64,000 nucleotides of DNA, from positions 1 to 64,000 of the forward strand of contig CAKRIZ010000003.1 of NCBI GenBank assembly GCA_934351445.1. Reading direction: 5' to 3'. Origin of the DNA: an uncultured Eubacterium sp. Its GTDB lineage: Bacteria > Bacillota > Clostridia > Lachnospirales > Lachnospiraceae. Both the position numbers and the translations under genes were made by a program. Below, piece by piece: positions 42,392-52,764 of the stretch; the stretch's first letter is position 1; each line of letters starts with the position of its first letter. Below the pieces are notes generated by a model. It did no database searches and had not been told where the DNA came from. It saw nothing but the letters and a program-made list of their open reading frames with translations.

Positions 42392-43660
42392 ATGATGAGA
42401 GGAAAACGTATGATCGCCGCGGCATTGATCTGTACGCTCGCGGGAGGCATGGCGCAGGGCGCAAACGCATCTACGATCCGCGATGCGCAGGATAAGATCA
42501 ACCAGGCGAATGAACAACTGAATCAGACAACCGGCACCATATCAAATATAGAAAAACAGCAGAATTCACTGCAGAAGGAGATCGATGCACTGGATTCCGA
42601 GCTGGTAGCACTGCTTCTGGACATTGATGTGCTCAAGGATGAGATCTCACAGAAGGAGCAGGATATTGCTCAGGCGACGACCGATCTGGAAGAGGCGCAA
42701 AAGACCGAGAAACGACAGTATGAGAGCATGAAAAAGCGTATCCGTTTTATGTATGAACGTGGAGATAATGCGCTGGTGGAGTCGCTGCTCGGAGCCGGCA
42801 GCATGGCAGATGTGCTCAATCGTGTGGAATATTTCAATCAGATCTACGACTATGACCGCACGATGCTGACGGAATATCAGGACACGGTTACGCAGGTCGC
42901 ATCACTCAAAGATACACTGGAGCAGGAACAGCAGGATATGGTCGAGCTGAAGGAGAACCAGGAGCAGCAGTCACAGGAGCTGGAGAAAATGCTCACCAAT
43001 AAGCGTGCGACGATGAGCGACTTTGACACAAAACTTGCAAAGGCTCAGGAGCTGGCCAGACAGTACAAGCAGACGATCCAGGAACAGAATGATATTATTG
43101 TGGCAGAGCAGGCGCGGATTGCAGCAGAGGAAGAACAGCGCAGACGGGAAGAAGAACAGCGCCGTCAGGAGGAGCAGCGTAGACAGGAACAACTGCAACA
43201 GCAGCAACAGCAGCAACAGCAGCAACAGACTTCAACCGGAGGCGGTACATCAGGCAGCAGCAGTTCGGAAACCGGCAGTTCGGATGACGGCGGCGCTGAT
43301 CCCGGATATCAGACGAATATCAGTGGGCAGGATGTCGTAGATTATGCCATGCAGTTTGTTGGCAATCCGTATGTATGGGGTGGAACGAGTCTGACCAACG
43401 GGGCAGACTGTTCCGGATTCGTTATGAGTGTATTCGGGCACTTTGGCATCAGCTTGCCGCACAGCTCCTATATGCTGCGCAGCTGCGGACGCGGTGTGAG
43501 CTACAGTAATGCCAAACCGGGAGATCTGATCTGCTATAGCGGCCATGTGGCGATCTATGCCGGTGGTGGACGGATCGTAGGAGCGCAGAGTTCAGCAGTC
43601 GGTATTGCAACACAGACGGCGACTTACCGGACGATTCTGGCAGTTCGCAGAGTACTGTAG
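42392..43660 (+). CDS. Secreted NlpC/P60 peptidoglycan hydrolase with coiled coil
   Basis: This 422-residue protein has a signal peptide (1-27, ending GANA). A PcsB-like coiled-coil region (about 30-235) is followed by a charged Glu/Arg stretch, a run of about 12 Gln, a Ser/Gly linker and an NlpC/P60 domain (about 315-422). Catalytic Cys340 (GADCSGFV) and His385 (GHVAIYAG) are present. It cleaves peptide bonds in peptidoglycan during growth or division; the coiled coil probably holds it inactive until activated by FtsEX (by analogy with PcsB). Confidence 0.9.
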   Translation: MMRGKRMIAAALICTLAGGMAQGANASTIRDAQDKINQANEQLNQTTGTISNIEKQQNSLQKEIDALDSELVALLLDIDVLKDEISQKEQDIAQATTDLEEAQKTEKRQYESMKKRIRFMYERGDNALVESLLGAGSMADVLNRVEYFNQIYDYDRTMLTEYQDTVTQVASLKDTLEQEQQDMVELKENQEQQSQELEKMLTNKRATMSDFDTKLAKAQELARQYKQTIQEQNDIIVAEQARIAAEEEQRRREEEQRRQEEQRRQEQLQQQQQQQQQQQTSTGGGTSGSSSSETGSSDDGGADPGYQTNISGQDVVDYAMQFVGNPYVWGGTSLTNGADCSGFVMSVFGHFGISLPHSSYMLRSCGRGVSYSNAKPGDLICYSGHVAIYAGGGRIVGAQSSAVGIATQTATYRTILAVRRVL

Positions 43661-43701
43661 TACACAGAAACAGCATTTGGCCGGATGGCCGGAGGATTGT
43701 G

Positions 43702-44385
43702 ATGGAAGCGCAAAAGATAGAGAGACATCCGGTCAGAGACCGGCTGCTGCGGCTGATGACAGCCGGCATACTGTTTGGAATGGTGATCGGTATGCTGGGT
43801 GGCTGTGGCGTCAGACAAAAGGAGATTGTATTTGCGGATCATTTAGATGATATCGTACTGATTCTGGATGGGCGTGAGCACAGATTGCGTGAACTGGCAT
43901 TTTACATAGCATATGAAGAACAGACGGTACAGGAGCAGGCACTCCTGTACGATGCCAATGATCCGAATAAATACTGGAACACGCATATCAATGGACATTT
44001 TGTGCGTGTGCGTGCGCGTCAGGAGGCGATGAATCTCGCAATCCATGATTTTATATTTTATGATCTGGCGCAGGAGATGGATATGCAGCTCGATCAGGAG
44101 GAGATTGATTATGCGGCTTCGCGCTGCGATGATTTCTGGTCGGATCTGGGTGAGGCTGGCCAGCAGCGCCTGGGTATCACACAGGAGGAACTGCATGAGG
44201 ATATGCTGCACATGGCTCTGGCACAGAAATATCAGCAGCTCTATGCAGCGATGCAGGCGGTGACAGAAGAAGACTGTGATGTGGATGGCATTACTTATGA
44301 AAAGCTGCTGAAAGAACACAGCTATAAAGTGAAGAACCGTGTGTGGAAAGGCATCTCAATGGGGCATGTCACACTGAATCAGTGA
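43702..44385 (+). CDS. Putative lipoprotein with SurA/PrsA N-terminal-like helices
   Basis: This 227-residue protein has a cytoplasmic stretch of about 20 residues, then a lipoprotein signal with Cys in GMLGGCGV near residue 34. The rest is helical and ends without the parvulin domain of PrsA. The layout (ILDGREHRLRELAFYIAYEE, helical body) resembles the chaperone part of SurA/PrsA. GGAGG precedes ATG 43702. Function uncertain. Confidence 0.6.
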   Translation: MEAQKIERHPVRDRLLRLMTAGILFGMVIGMLGGCGVRQKEIVFADHLDDIVLILDGREHRLRELAFYIAYEEQTVQEQALLYDANDPNKYWNTHINGHFVRVRARQEAMNLAIHDFIFYDLAQEMDMQLDQEEIDYAASRCDDFWSDLGEAGQQRLGITQEELHEDMLHMALAQKYQQLYAAMQAVTEEDCDVDGITYEKLLKEHSYKVKNRVWKGISMGHVTLNQ

Positions 44386-44424
44386 GTCTGTCCGGCGATA
44401 AATGGACAAGAGGAGAGAGAACAA

Positions 44425-45342
44425 ATGAATTTGAATCAGAACCCGTTTGCGGGCATGCATATGGCAAAGCAGATCAAGATTGGCAGAAACGATCCCTGTT
44501 GGTGCAGGAGTGGCAAAAAGTACAAGCAGTGCCATATGGCGATGGACGAGAAGATCCGGCGTATTCAGGAAGAGGGACATATCGTGCCCAGCCATGAGAT
44601 TATCAAAAATCAGGATCAGATCGCAGGCATCCGTCAGAGTGCAAAGATCAATATTGCAGTATTGGATGCAGTCGCAGACCAGATCAAGGCAGGCATGACA
44701 ACCCAGCAGATCGATGATATCGTATACAACCTGACAACAAAGATGGGTGGAATTCCTGCGCCGTTGAACTATCAGGGATATCCCAAGAGCGTATGTACGT
44801 CGGTCAATGATCAGGTGTGCCACGGCATTCCGGATGAGAAGATCGTGCTGCAGGATGGGGACATTGTGAATGTCGATTGTTCTACGATTTTAAACGGATA
44901 TTTTTCAGATTCTTCCAGAATGTTCTGCATCGGTGATGTGAGCCCGGAGAAAAAGAGGCTTGTAGAGGTGACAAAGGAGTGCTGCGATCTTGGACTGGCA
45001 GCAGTCAAGCCGTGGGGATTTCTGGGTGACATGGGACAGGCAGTGCATGACCACGCTTATGAAAACGGCTATTCGATTGTGCGGGAGATCGGAGGACACG
45101 GAGTCGGACTCGAGTTTCATGAAGATCCGTGGGTCGGCTATCATTCCAAGCGGGGCGAGGAGATGCTGCTCGTGCCGGGCATGATGTTTACGATCGAGCC
45201 GATGGTCAACATGGGCAAGGAAGACATCTTTATCGATGAGGCAAATGGCTGGACGGCATATACAGAGGACGGCAAGCCCTCTGCGCAGTGGGAATATATG
45301 GTTCTGGTGACAGAAGACGGAGCAGAACTGATCTCTTATTAG
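44425..45342 (+). CDS. map: Type I methionine aminopeptidase with N-terminal SEC-C zinc motif
   Basis: This 305-residue enzyme has a SEC-C motif at residues 16-35 ([16 protein letters not shown]) ahead of the catalytic domain. Active-site residues are seen in DIVNVDCSTILNGYFSDSS (Asp pair), GGHGVGLEFHEDP (His), MMFTIEPMV (Glu) and AQWEYMVLVT (Glu). It removes initiator Met from new proteins; the SEC-C finger may help ribosome docking. SecA in this window carries the same motif at its C-terminus. Confidence 0.95.
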   Translation: MNLNQNPFAGMHMAKQIKIGRNDPCWCRSGKKYKQCHMAMDEKIRRIQEEGHIVPSHEIIKNQDQIAGIRQSAKINIAVLDAVADQIKAGMTTQQIDDIVYNLTTKMGGIPAPLNYQGYPKSVCTSVNDQVCHGIPDEKIVLQDGDIVNVDCSTILNGYFSDSSRMFCIGDVSPEKKRLVEVTKECCDLGLAAVKPWGFLGDMGQAVHDHAYENGYSIVREIGGHGVGLEFHEDPWVGYHSKRGEEMLLVPGMMFTIEPMVNMGKEDIFIDEANGWTAYTEDGKPSAQWEYMVLVTEDGAELISY

Positions 45343-45382
45343 TCCATACGGAATCAAACAGGTGGCGGGCAGTACATGCTTT

Positions 45383-45430
45383 GCGTCAGGGATACCCTGC
45401 GCGTGGAGCTGTGCGTTCAGCCGCTTTTTT
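45383..45430 (+). terminator. Probable terminator after map
   Basis: A hairpin GCGTCAGGG-ATA-CCCTGCGC (45383-45402) is followed by a second GC-rich segment and T6 (45425-45430). The T-run is 22 nt away from the main stem, so the exact structure is uncertain. Confidence 0.4.
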
Positions 45431-45458
45431 ATACAGTATTAAAATATGCCGGAAATTA

Positions 45459-45487
45459 TTTTCAAGGCAGTCAGGATCAGTTATAAT
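45459..45487 (+). promoter_or_regulatory. Promoter of the HD-GYP/PilZ operon
   Basis: TTTTCA (45459-45464), 17 bp, TATAAT (45482-45487). Transcription would begin about 10 nt before the ATG at 45505, leaving little room for a ribosome-binding site. Confidence 0.6.
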
Positions 45488-45504
45488 GGATGCGGATAAT
45501 GTGA

Positions 45505-46506
45505 ATGACGGCAATTATAGATAGAAAGAGACAGATGATGCAAGAACAATTATTGCAGGAGTATGTAGAGCAGATTCAAAAAATGCTGGACTCCTATATC
45601 AAGGTTATGTCTACTGCCATAGATGCGCGGACCCCTTATAATGCAAACCATACGCGGAATATGGTTGTCTATGCGCAGCATTTTTTACAATGGATGGAAG
45701 AACAGCATCTGCCACAGGCATTTGATGAGAAAAAGACGCGTGAATTCATTATGAGTATATGGATGCATGATATCGGAAAGCTCATCACACCTATTGAGAT
45801 CATGGACAAACAGGATCGGCTGGCAGATAATTATGAGTGCATCGTACAGCGTTTTGCGAAGATCCGGCTGCTGGCACGTATTGACTGCCTGGAGGGGAGG
45901 ATCAGCCCGGAACAGCTGCAGGAACGGCTTGGGCAGATCGTAGAGGCGGCGGGACTGGTCAGGACGGTCAATGGCATCACACAACTGACAGATGAGCTGG
46001 AGCAACAGGTGCTGCAGCTGGCGGCCCGTACCTATACGGAAGAAAATGGAGAGATCTGTACCTGGGTAACACCGGAAGAAACAGAACAGCTGCTGATCCG
46101 CACAGGTACGCTGACGGAAACAGAACGAGACGTCATGCGCGATCATGTGGAGAAGACGAGGATCATGCTGGAGCAGATGACATTTGGAGCAGATTACAGC
46201 CATGTGTGTCTGTGGGCATCCCAACATCATGAACTGTTGAACGGAACCGGCTATCCGAAGGGACTTTGCGGTGATGAGATATGTATGGAAGTACGGCTGC
46301 TTACGATTTTAGACATATTTGAGGCAATGACAGCGTTGGATCGCCCGTATAAGCAGCCAATGCCGGTAGAGCATGCGCTTGAACTATTGCATCAGATGGC
46401 AGATGCGGGCGCAGTGGATGCACAGCTGCTGGATCTGTTCGAGCGCAGCCGGGCATGGGAGACTGATGAAGACAGCAGAAAGGACAAAATCGATGAAGAT
46501 AGGTGA
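45505..46506 (+). CDS. HD-GYP domain phosphodiesterase-like protein
   Basis: This 333-residue protein has the HD-GYP signature: an early His in NANHTRNM, the MHDIGKL pair, a later RDHVEKT, then SQHHELLNGTGYPKGL and ILDIFEAM. HD-GYP proteins hydrolyse cyclic di-GMP. A 70-residue insert with no recognised domain lies between HD and GYP parts (about 110-200). The next gene encodes a PilZ receptor, so the pair probably makes and reads a drop in c-di-GMP. A start at ATG 45535 or 45538 is possible, since no ribosome-binding site supports 45505. Confidence 0.85.
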   Translation: MTAIIDRKRQMMQEQLLQEYVEQIQKMLDSYIKVMSTAIDARTPYNANHTRNMVVYAQHFLQWMEEQHLPQAFDEKKTREFIMSIWMHDIGKLITPIEIMDKQDRLADNYECIVQRFAKIRLLARIDCLEGRISPEQLQERLGQIVEAAGLVRTVNGITQLTDELEQQVLQLAARTYTEENGEICTWVTPEETEQLLIRTGTLTETERDVMRDHVEKTRIMLEQMTFGADYSHVCLWASQHHELLNGTGYPKGLCGDEICMEVRLLTILDIFEAMTALDRPYKQPMPVEHALELLHQMADAGAVDAQLLDLFERSRAWETDEDSRKDKIDEDR

Positions 46507-47140
46507 AGTACCGGTAAATGCGATGATTCAGATTCGCGTGATGCGGGGAGAAAAGAAATTTGAATGTATGGGAGCCGTTGTCGCGGCACGCGAAGATGGA
46601 TTGTACCTGGCTCCGATCAAGCATGAAGGACAGATGATCGATTTTTCGGCCGAAAATATACAGATCTTTGCATTTTATGTCGATAAAAACCGGCAGGCAT
46701 ACGGCTGGAGTGGATGTCGGATCCGGCGGGATACTTACCAGCATAAGCTGTGCCATCTGCTCGTAACCAAACGAGACAGCGTGCGGGTCAACAGGCGCGG
46801 TGAGCCGCGTATCCGCACGGAGATGAATGCGACGGTACGGACGCTGGCCGATGACAAAGAGCGTGAGATCGTCGTACGCAATTACAGTGAAAACGGTATC
46901 GGCTTCGTCTGCAAGAACGCAATACCTAAAAAAGACTGGACTCCGGTATCACTTGTATATGAGGACCGGCTGCAGCAGCTGCGGGCCGTGCTGAGGGTCA
47001 ACATCCTGCGGGAGATCGAATTGCCGAGCGGACTGTATAAATACGGCGGTACGATCCTGCAGCCGGATGAGGAGTGGCTCAGATATGTGAAGAACAAGCT
47101 GGAGGCGATCAAGGAGCGCGATCAGGAAAATAGCCATTGA
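46493..47140 (+). CDS. PilZ-domain c-di-GMP receptor (YcgR-like)
   Basis: This 215-residue protein has an N-terminal YcgR-like beta domain (about 1-95) and a C-terminal PilZ domain (about 97-205) with the ligand motifs RRGEPRIR (RxxxR) and NYSENG (D/NxSxxG). AAAGGA (46479-46484) precedes ATG 46493, which overlaps the HD-GYP gene by 14 nt. It likely couples c-di-GMP to motility or surface functions. Confidence 0.88.
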   Translation: MKIGEVPVNAMIQIRVMRGEKKFECMGAVVAAREDGLYLAPIKHEGQMIDFSAENIQIFAFYVDKNRQAYGWSGCRIRRDTYQHKLCHLLVTKRDSVRVNRRGEPRIRTEMNATVRTLADDKEREIVVRNYSENGIGFVCKNAIPKKDWTPVSLVYEDRLQQLRAVLRVNILREIELPSGLYKYGGTILQPDEEWLRYVKNKLEAIKERDQENSH

Positions 47141-47165
47141 CACGTTCACGCGACTGTGGTAGCAT
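47137..47165 (+). promoter_or_regulatory. Promoter of the amino-acid ABC importer
   Basis: TTGACA (47137-47142, overlapping the PilZ stop codon), 17 bp, TAGCAT (47160-47165), 50 bp before the receptor gene. Confidence 0.8.
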
Positions 47166-47214
47166 ATCACCGAGGTAAAGTGAATAAGCTACATATGATG
47201 CAGGAGGATAAGAT

Positions 47215-47997
47215 ATGAAGAATAGAAGATGGCTCGTATGCGCACTGGCAGCAGTGATGACAGCAGGAATGCTGACGGGATGCGGTTCAAAAAGTAATGA
47301 TAAGACATTTACGGTAGGATTCGATGCAGAATATCCGCCGTATGGTTATATGGATGATAACGGAGATTATACCGGATTCGATCTGGAACTCGCACAGGCA
47401 GTCTGTGATATGGAAGGCTGGACATTGGAGAAGAAACCGATCGAGTGGAACTCCAAGGATATGGAGCTCGAGAGCGGTGCGATCGATTGTATCTGGAATG
47501 GATTCACGATGAATGGCAGAGAGGATGACTATACATGGTCACAGCCTTATGTGGATAACAGCCAGGTGGTTGTAGTTGCCGAGAATTCCGGCATCAGTTC
47601 ACTGACAGATCTCGCAGGCAAGACGGTTGGTGTGCAGGCAGCGAGTGCGGCACTCACGCTGCTTCAGGAGGATCAGGCGGAGCTTGCAGATACATTTGCA
47701 GGGCTGCAGGAGTTCGCAGATTATAACAGTGCATTTGTAGAGCTGCAGGCAGGATCCGTAGATGCAGTTGCGATGGATGTCGGTGTGGCTAATTATCAGA
47801 TCAAGACGCGTGGTGAGGGTTATACCATTCTTCCGGAAGTACTCAATTCCGAGAAATACGCGGTTGGTTTCAAAAAAGGTAACACAGAGCTGTGCGAGAC
47901 TGTAGATGCAGATCTGACAAAGCTGGCAGAGGATGGCACAATTGCCAAGTTAGCAGAAAAATACGATATTTCCGATTTGATCTGTATCGGAAAGTAA
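47215..47997 (+). CDS. Polar amino-acid ABC importer, substrate-binding lipoprotein
   Basis: This 260-residue lipoprotein (Cys in MLTGCGSK near residue 23) belongs to the family-3 solute-binding proteins (VGFDAEYPPYGYMDDNG; VGVQAASAALTLL). It captures an amino acid, possibly cystine, glutamine or arginine, and delivers it to the permease encoded next. AGGAGG precedes the ATG. Confidence 0.92.
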   Translation: MKNRRWLVCALAAVMTAGMLTGCGSKSNDKTFTVGFDAEYPPYGYMDDNGDYTGFDLELAQAVCDMEGWTLEKKPIEWNSKDMELESGAIDCIWNGFTMNGREDDYTWSQPYVDNSQVVVVAENSGISSLTDLAGKTVGVQAASAALTLLQEDQAELADTFAGLQEFADYNSAFVELQAGSVDAVAMDVGVANYQIKTRGEGYTILPEVLNSEKYAVGFKKGNTELCETVDADLTKLAEDGTIAKLAEKYDISDLICIGK

Positions 47998-48042
47998 CCG
48001 GTTGGGAGAAACAGGAGTTTGTACTCCGGGAGGAATATACAT

Positions 48043-48708
48043 ATGTCTACCGCTATGATTTTTCAGCAGCTGGCGGGAGGAATGCTAAAGTCCATCAGTA
48101 TTTTCTGTTGGACTTTACTTTTCTCCCTGCCGCTCGGTTTGTTAATCACATTTGGACGCATGTCAAATGTGAAGCTGTTTGGACGTTTTCGCGTGGTGAG
48201 GGGCATCACCAAGCTCTACATTGATATTATGAGGGGAACACCGCTCATGCTGCAGCTGATGGTCGTGTACTACGGTCCGTATTTTTTGTGGAAAGCAGAT
48301 ATCGGCGGATTTCGGTATATGGCGATCATTCTCGCATTTTCGATCAATTATGCGGCATACTTTGCGGAGATCTACCGTTCCGGTATCGAGTCGATGCCCA
48401 AGGGTCAATACGAGGCGGCAGAGGTACTCGGCTATACCAGGGTGCAGACATTTGTGTTTATTATTCTGCCACAGGTGATCAAGCGTGTACTGCCCTCGAT
48501 CACAAATGAGATGGTGACGCTCGTCAAGGATACATCACTTGCATTCTCGCTGGCATATATGGAGATGTTTACAATTGCAAAACAGATTGCCGCAAAGGAG
48601 ACGACATTTGTGCCGTTTGCCGTGGCAGCTATCTTCTATTTTATCTTCAACTGGATCGTGTCAACCGGCATGACGAAGCTCGAAGAAAAGTTAAATTACT
48701 ACAGATAG
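48043..48708 (+). CDS. Polar amino-acid ABC importer, permease
   Basis: This 221-residue HisM/GlnP-type permease has five membrane segments and the EAA-loop ([20 protein letters not shown]). GGGAGG (48028-48033) is 9 nt before ATG 48043. It works as a homodimer with the ATPase at 48725. Confidence 0.93.
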   Translation: MSTAMIFQQLAGGMLKSISIFCWTLLFSLPLGLLITFGRMSNVKLFGRFRVVRGITKLYIDIMRGTPLMLQLMVVYYGPYFLWKADIGGFRYMAIILAFSINYAAYFAEIYRSGIESMPKGQYEAAEVLGYTRVQTFVFIILPQVIKRVLPSITNEMVTLVKDTSLAFSLAYMEMFTIAKQIAAKETTFVPFAVAAIFYFIFNWIVSTGMTKLEEKLNYYR

Positions 48709-48724
48709 GAGGGGCAGACGGACA

Positions 48725-49486
48725 ATGGATATTTTACGGATGGAGCATATCAAAAAGAGCTTTGATGATCTGGAGGTGTTAAAAGACATTTCCCTATCAG
48801 TCAAAGAAGGCGAAGTGCTGGCGATCATCGGACCTTCTGGTTCGGGAAAATCGACGGTCATGCGCTGTGCGGTCATGCTGGAGACAATCGATGGCGGCGA
48901 GATCGAATATATTGGTGGAAAAGCAGCGTGGACAGATGAGGCCGGTATCGTACATTATGCGGATCATGCTGCACTCAAGGAGATCCGGCGTGACTATGGC
49001 ATGGTCTTTCAGAATTTTCACCTGTTCCCGCATTATTCTGTGCTGAAAAATGTCATGGATGCACCGATCCGTGTGCAGAAGCGTGACCGGGCAGAGGTAG
49101 AAAAGGAAGCGCGGGCATTACTGGCGAAGATGGGACTGGAGGACAAGGCAGATGCCTATCCGTACCAGCTCTCTGGCGGACAGCAGCAGCGCGTATCGAT
49201 CGCGCGTGCGCTCGCGATGAATCCGAAAATTCTGTTTTTCGATGAGCCGACTTCGGCGCTTGATCCGGAGCTGACCGGAGACATCTTGCGCGTGATCAAG
49301 GGGCTGGCGGCAGAGCATATGACGATGGTCATTGTTACACACGAGATGAATTTCGCGAGAAATGTAGCGGATCATGTGATTTTTATGGAGCATGGTGTGA
49401 TCGTAGAGGAGGGAACGCCGGAGCAGGTGTTTGATGCAGGTAATACGAGATTGCAGGAATTTTTAGGAAAATATGAGGCTGATTAG
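48725..49486 (+). CDS. Polar amino-acid ABC importer, ATPase (GlnQ-like)
   Basis: This 253-residue ATPase has Walker [10 protein letters not shown], signature [15 protein letters not shown] and Walker [16 protein letters not shown] small insert before the Q-loop (residues about 63-82, [18 protein letters not shown]) is absent from typical GlnQ. It powers the importer. The gene is followed by a strong terminator. Confidence 0.95.
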   Translation: MDILRMEHIKKSFDDLEVLKDISLSVKEGEVLAIIGPSGSGKSTVMRCAVMLETIDGGEIEYIGGKAAWTDEAGIVHYADHAALKEIRRDYGMVFQNFHLFPHYSVLKNVMDAPIRVQKRDRAEVEKEARALLAKMGLEDKADAYPYQLSGGQQQRVSIARALAMNPKILFFDEPTSALDPELTGDILRVIKGLAAEHMTMVIVTHEMNFARNVADHVIFMEHGVIVEEGTPEQVFDAGNTRLQEFLGKYEAD

Positions 49487-49515
49487 CGGCAGAAAAAATA
49501 ATAAACGAGAAAAAG

Positions 49516-49552
49516 AAAAGGGGATGATCCGTGGACGGTCAATCCCCTTTTT
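49516..49552 (+). terminator. Intrinsic terminator of the amino-acid ABC operon
   Basis: AAAAGGGGAT and ATCCCCTTTTT form the outer stem with an inner GA.CCG/CGG.TC helix, ending in T5. Confidence 0.88.
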
Positions 49553-49588
49553 GCTATGTGCGCCTAGCGATGGTTCACATGCGGTTGC

Positions 49589-49846
49589 CTATTTCCGGCT
49601 GCTCTCGTATGCCTCACGGCATGCCTTCGCGAGCTGGTCACCGCAGGAAGTATTTTTAAAACCGCAGTGAATACCACCGATGCGTTTCTCTACCTCATCG
49701 ACAGTCATGCCTTCCACGAGCTTCGGAATCGCTTTCAGATTGCCGTCACAGCCTCCGGTGAATTTTACATTGTGTACGATATTGCCGTCCAGCTCCAGTT
49801 CAATCAGAGAAGAGCAGGTGCCTTTTGTTCTATATGTGTAGTTCAT
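49589..49846 (-). CDS. TSCPD-domain protein (TIGR03905-like)
   Basis: This 85-residue protein has FTGGCDGNLKAIPKLVEG and the two-Cys pattern IHCGFKNTSCGDQLA of the TSCPD domain. That domain occurs at the end of class II ribonucleotide reductases, where it may bind metal; the stand-alone protein has no known function. AAAGGAGG on the minus strand precedes ATG 49846. Confidence 0.88.
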   Translation of the reverse strand: MNYTYRTKGTCSSLIELELDGNIVHNVKFTGGCDGNLKAIPKLVEGMTVDEVEKRIGGIHCGFKNTSCGDQLAKACREAYESSRK

Positions 49847-49960
49847 TGTCAGATCCTCCTTTGTGTCAGATATGTTTCCGGTTATTTTAGCACGCGCATC
49901 CTGTAAATGCAAGATTTATCCGTTCAAAAAACGTTTACAAAAGGTTCACATGACTGCTAC

Positions 49961-49989
49961 TTGTGAAAATCGCGCAATCATGTTAGAAT
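49961..49989 (+). promoter_or_regulatory. Promoter of secA
   Basis: TTGTGA (49961-49966), 17 bp, TAGAAT (49984-49989). An inverted repeat TTCACA/TGTGAA overlaps the -35 region (about 49945-49967). Confidence 0.65.
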
Positions 49990-50060
49990 ATAACAGTTAA
50001 TGTGCATAATCATATAAAAAGGTAAGATGGCTTACCGGACATAGTTAGGAGTATTATTAT

Positions 50061-52631
50061 ATGAACCTGATAGAAAAAATGTTTGGAACCCACAGCGAGC
50101 GCGAGGTTAAGAGACTGATGCCGTTGGTAGATAAAATTGATGCCCTGCGTCCGCAGATGCAGGCGTTGACCGACGAACAGCTCGCTGATAAGACCAAAGA
50201 ATTCAAGGAGCGCTTTGCAAACGGCGAGACTTTAGATGATTTATTGGTAGAGGCATACGCAGTTGTCCGTGAGGCAGCCGTCCGTGTGCTTGGTATGGAG
50301 CATTACAGGGTACAGCTTCTCGGTGGAATCGTTCTGCATCAGGGACGAATCGCAGAGATGCGGACCGGTGAAGGAAAGACCCTGGTAGCGACACTTCCGG
50401 CATATCTGAATGCGCTGGAGGGCAAAGGAGTCTGCATCGTCACAGTCAACGATTATCTGGCAAAGCGTGATGCCGATGAGATGGGACAGGTTCACGAGTT
50501 TTTAGGATTGAAGGTCGGCTGCGTGCTCAATAGCATGGACAACGACGAGCGCAGGGAGATGTACAACTGCGACATTACTTATGTGACAAATAACGAACTT
50601 GGATTTGACTACCTGAGAGATAACATGGTCATCTATAAGGAGCAGCTCGTACAGCGCGGACTGCACTATGTCATCATTGATGAGGTCGATTCTGTATTGA
50701 TCGATGAGGCGCGGACACCGCTGATTATCTCCGGACAGAGCGGCAAATCCACCAGACTGTATGAGGCGTGTGATATTCTGGCGCGTCAGATGCAGCGTGG
50801 TGAGGCGAGCGGAGAATTTAACAAGATGGACGCACTCATGGGCGTGGAGATCGAGGAGACCGGAGACTTTATCGTAAACGAGAAGGACAAGGTCATCAAT
50901 CTGACAGAACAGGGTGTGGCGAAGGTCGAGCAGTTCTTCAAGATCGATAACCTCGCAGATGCAGAGAATCTGGAGATCCAGCACAATATTATTTTGGCGC
51001 TGCGTGCGCACAACCTGATGTTCCGTGACAAGGATTACGTTGTAAAAGATGATGAAGTGCTCATCGTAGACGAATTTACCGGACGTATCATGCCCGGCCG
51101 CCGTTATTCGGACGGACTGCATCAGGCGATTGAGGCGAAGGAGCATGTGAAGGTCAAGAGAGAGAGCCGTACACTGGCAACGATCACGTTCCAGAACTTC
51201 TTTAATAAATTTGACAAAAAATCCGGTATGACCGGTACTGCCCTCACAGAGGAGAAGGAGTTCCGTGATATTTACGGCATGGACGTCGTCGAGATCCCGA
51301 CGAACAAGCCGGTGATCCGTATCGATCATCAGGATGCTGTATACAAGACGAAAAAAGAAAAATTCCATGCAGTTGTGGAGGATATCAAGGCATCACATGA
51401 AAAGGGACAGCCGGTTCTGGTCGGTACGATCACGATCGAGACATCCGAGATGCTTTCGCGTATGCTGAACAAAGAAGGCATCAAGCATCAGGTATTGAAC
51501 GCCAAGTTCCATGAGATGGAGGCAGAGATCGTATCACATGCCGGCGAGCATGGCGCAGTTACGATCGCGACGAACATGGCAGGCCGTGGTACGGATATCA
51601 AACTTGATCCGGAATCTGTAGCGGCAGGCGGACTCAAGATCATCGGTACAGAGCGTCATGAGTCACGCCGTATCGACAATCAGTTACGTGGACGTTCCGG
51701 TCGACAGGGAGATCCCGGTGAATCCAAGTTCTATATCTCGCTGGAAGACGATCTGATGCGTCTGTTCGGATCAGAAAAGCTGATGAATATGTTTAACGCG
51801 CTGGGTGTACCCGAGGGCGAGGAGATCCAGCACAAGATGCTGACGAACGCCATTGAGAAGGCTCAGATGAAGATCGAGAGCAACAACTTCGGAATCCGTA
51901 AAAACCTGCTCGACTACGATCAGGTCAACAATGACCAGCGTGAGATCATCTATGAGGAGCGTGCCCGCGTATTGAATGGTGAGAGCATGCGCGATACCAT
52001 TTACAAGATGATGACGGATTTTGTGGAAAATGCAGTAGATACCTGTATTTCGGATGATGTTCCTTCTGAGGATTGGGATGTTGTCGAACTCAGCCAGATC
52101 ATTATCCCGGTCATCCCGATGGAGCCGGTGACACCGGAAGAGGCGAAAAATTATAAAAATGCAAAAGAACTCAAGCATGCACTCAAGGAGCGCGCAGTCA
52201 AGCTGTATGAGGCAAAGGAAGCAGAATTCCCTGAGCCGGAGGCAGTCCGGGAACTTGAACGTGTCGTATTGCTCAAGACCATTGACAGCAAGTGGATGGC
52301 TCATATCGATGATATGGATCAGCTGCGTCAGGGTATCGGTCTGCAGTCTTTCGCGCAGAGAGATCCACTCGTTGAGTACAAGCTGGCCGGATTTGAGATG
52401 TTTGATGCAATGACGGCTGCGATCGCAGAAGACACCCTGCGTATGCTGTTCCATGTCAAGGTAGAACAGAAGGTAGAGCGCGAGCAGGTGGCAAAAGTGA
52501 CGGGAACAAACAAGGATGAATCACTGGCAGCAGCACCGAAAAAACGTGAGGTGAAGAAAGTATATCCGAATGATCCCTGCCCTTGCGGAAGCGGTAAAAA
52601 ATACAAGCAGTGCTGTGGTAGACAGGCGTAG
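50061..52631 (+). CDS. secA: Preprotein translocase motor SecA
   Basis: This 856-residue SecA has all expected parts: Walker [18 protein letters not shown] near residue 100, the DEVD helicase motif in [23 protein letters not shown], and [14 protein letters not shown]. It drives protein export through SecYEG. The C-terminus ends with a zinc-binding SEC-C motif ([16 protein letters not shown]) that contacts SecB or ribosomes in other bacteria. TAGGAG precedes ATG 50061. Confidence 0.98.
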   Translation: MNLIEKMFGTHSEREVKRLMPLVDKIDALRPQMQALTDEQLADKTKEFKERFANGETLDDLLVEAYAVVREAAVRVLGMEHYRVQLLGGIVLHQGRIAEMRTGEGKTLVATLPAYLNALEGKGVCIVTVNDYLAKRDADEMGQVHEFLGLKVGCVLNSMDNDERREMYNCDITYVTNNELGFDYLRDNMVIYKEQLVQRGLHYVIIDEVDSVLIDEARTPLIISGQSGKSTRLYEACDILARQMQRGEASGEFNKMDALMGVEIEETGDFIVNEKDKVINLTEQGVAKVEQFFKIDNLADAENLEIQHNIILALRAHNLMFRDKDYVVKDDEVLIVDEFTGRIMPGRRYSDGLHQAIEAKEHVKVKRESRTLATITFQNFFNKFDKKSGMTGTALTEEKEFRDIYGMDVVEIPTNKPVIRIDHQDAVYKTKKEKFHAVVEDIKASHEKGQPVLVGTITIETSEMLSRMLNKEGIKHQVLNAKFHEMEAEIVSHAGEHGAVTIATNMAGRGTDIKLDPESVAAGGLKIIGTERHESRRIDNQLRGRSGRQGDPGESKFYISLEDDLMRLFGSEKLMNMFNALGVPEGEEIQHKMLTNAIEKAQMKIESNNFGIRKNLLDYDQVNNDQREIIYEERARVLNGESMRDTIYKMMTDFVENAVDTCISDDVPSEDWDVVELSQIIIPVIPMEPVTPEEAKNYKNAKELKHALKERAVKLYEAKEAEFPEPEAVRELERVVLLKTIDSKWMAHIDDMDQLRQGIGLQSFAQRDPLVEYKLAGFEMFDAMTAAIAEDTLRMLFHVKVEQKVEREQVAKVTGTNKDESLAAAPKKREVKKVYPNDPCPCGSGKKYKQCCGRQA

Positions 52632-52764
52632 AAGATAAAAGATTGCTGCTTGGGCAGCAGCTGGGCGCTTGGCGGTCCGGGTATGTAGGCATAGGATATG
52701 GAGTGAGGCTGTTCAGGATCGGGAGAACCGGTTCTGGGCAGTTTTGACTATAAATGGAGAAAAA

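Noticed and set aside
42971..43225. Minus-strand Leu-rich frame opposite the NlpC/P60 gene
   Set aside because: It is the antisense of the CAG/CAA (poly-Gln) tract and has no ribosome-binding site.
43090..43260. Short repeats in the NlpC/P60 gene as a CRISPR-like array
   Set aside because: They are in-frame Glu/Arg/Gln codon runs without spacers; no CRISPR repeats were seen anywhere in the window.
50502..51368. 288-residue minus-strand frame
   Set aside because: It is antisense to secA; no start signal or protein family.
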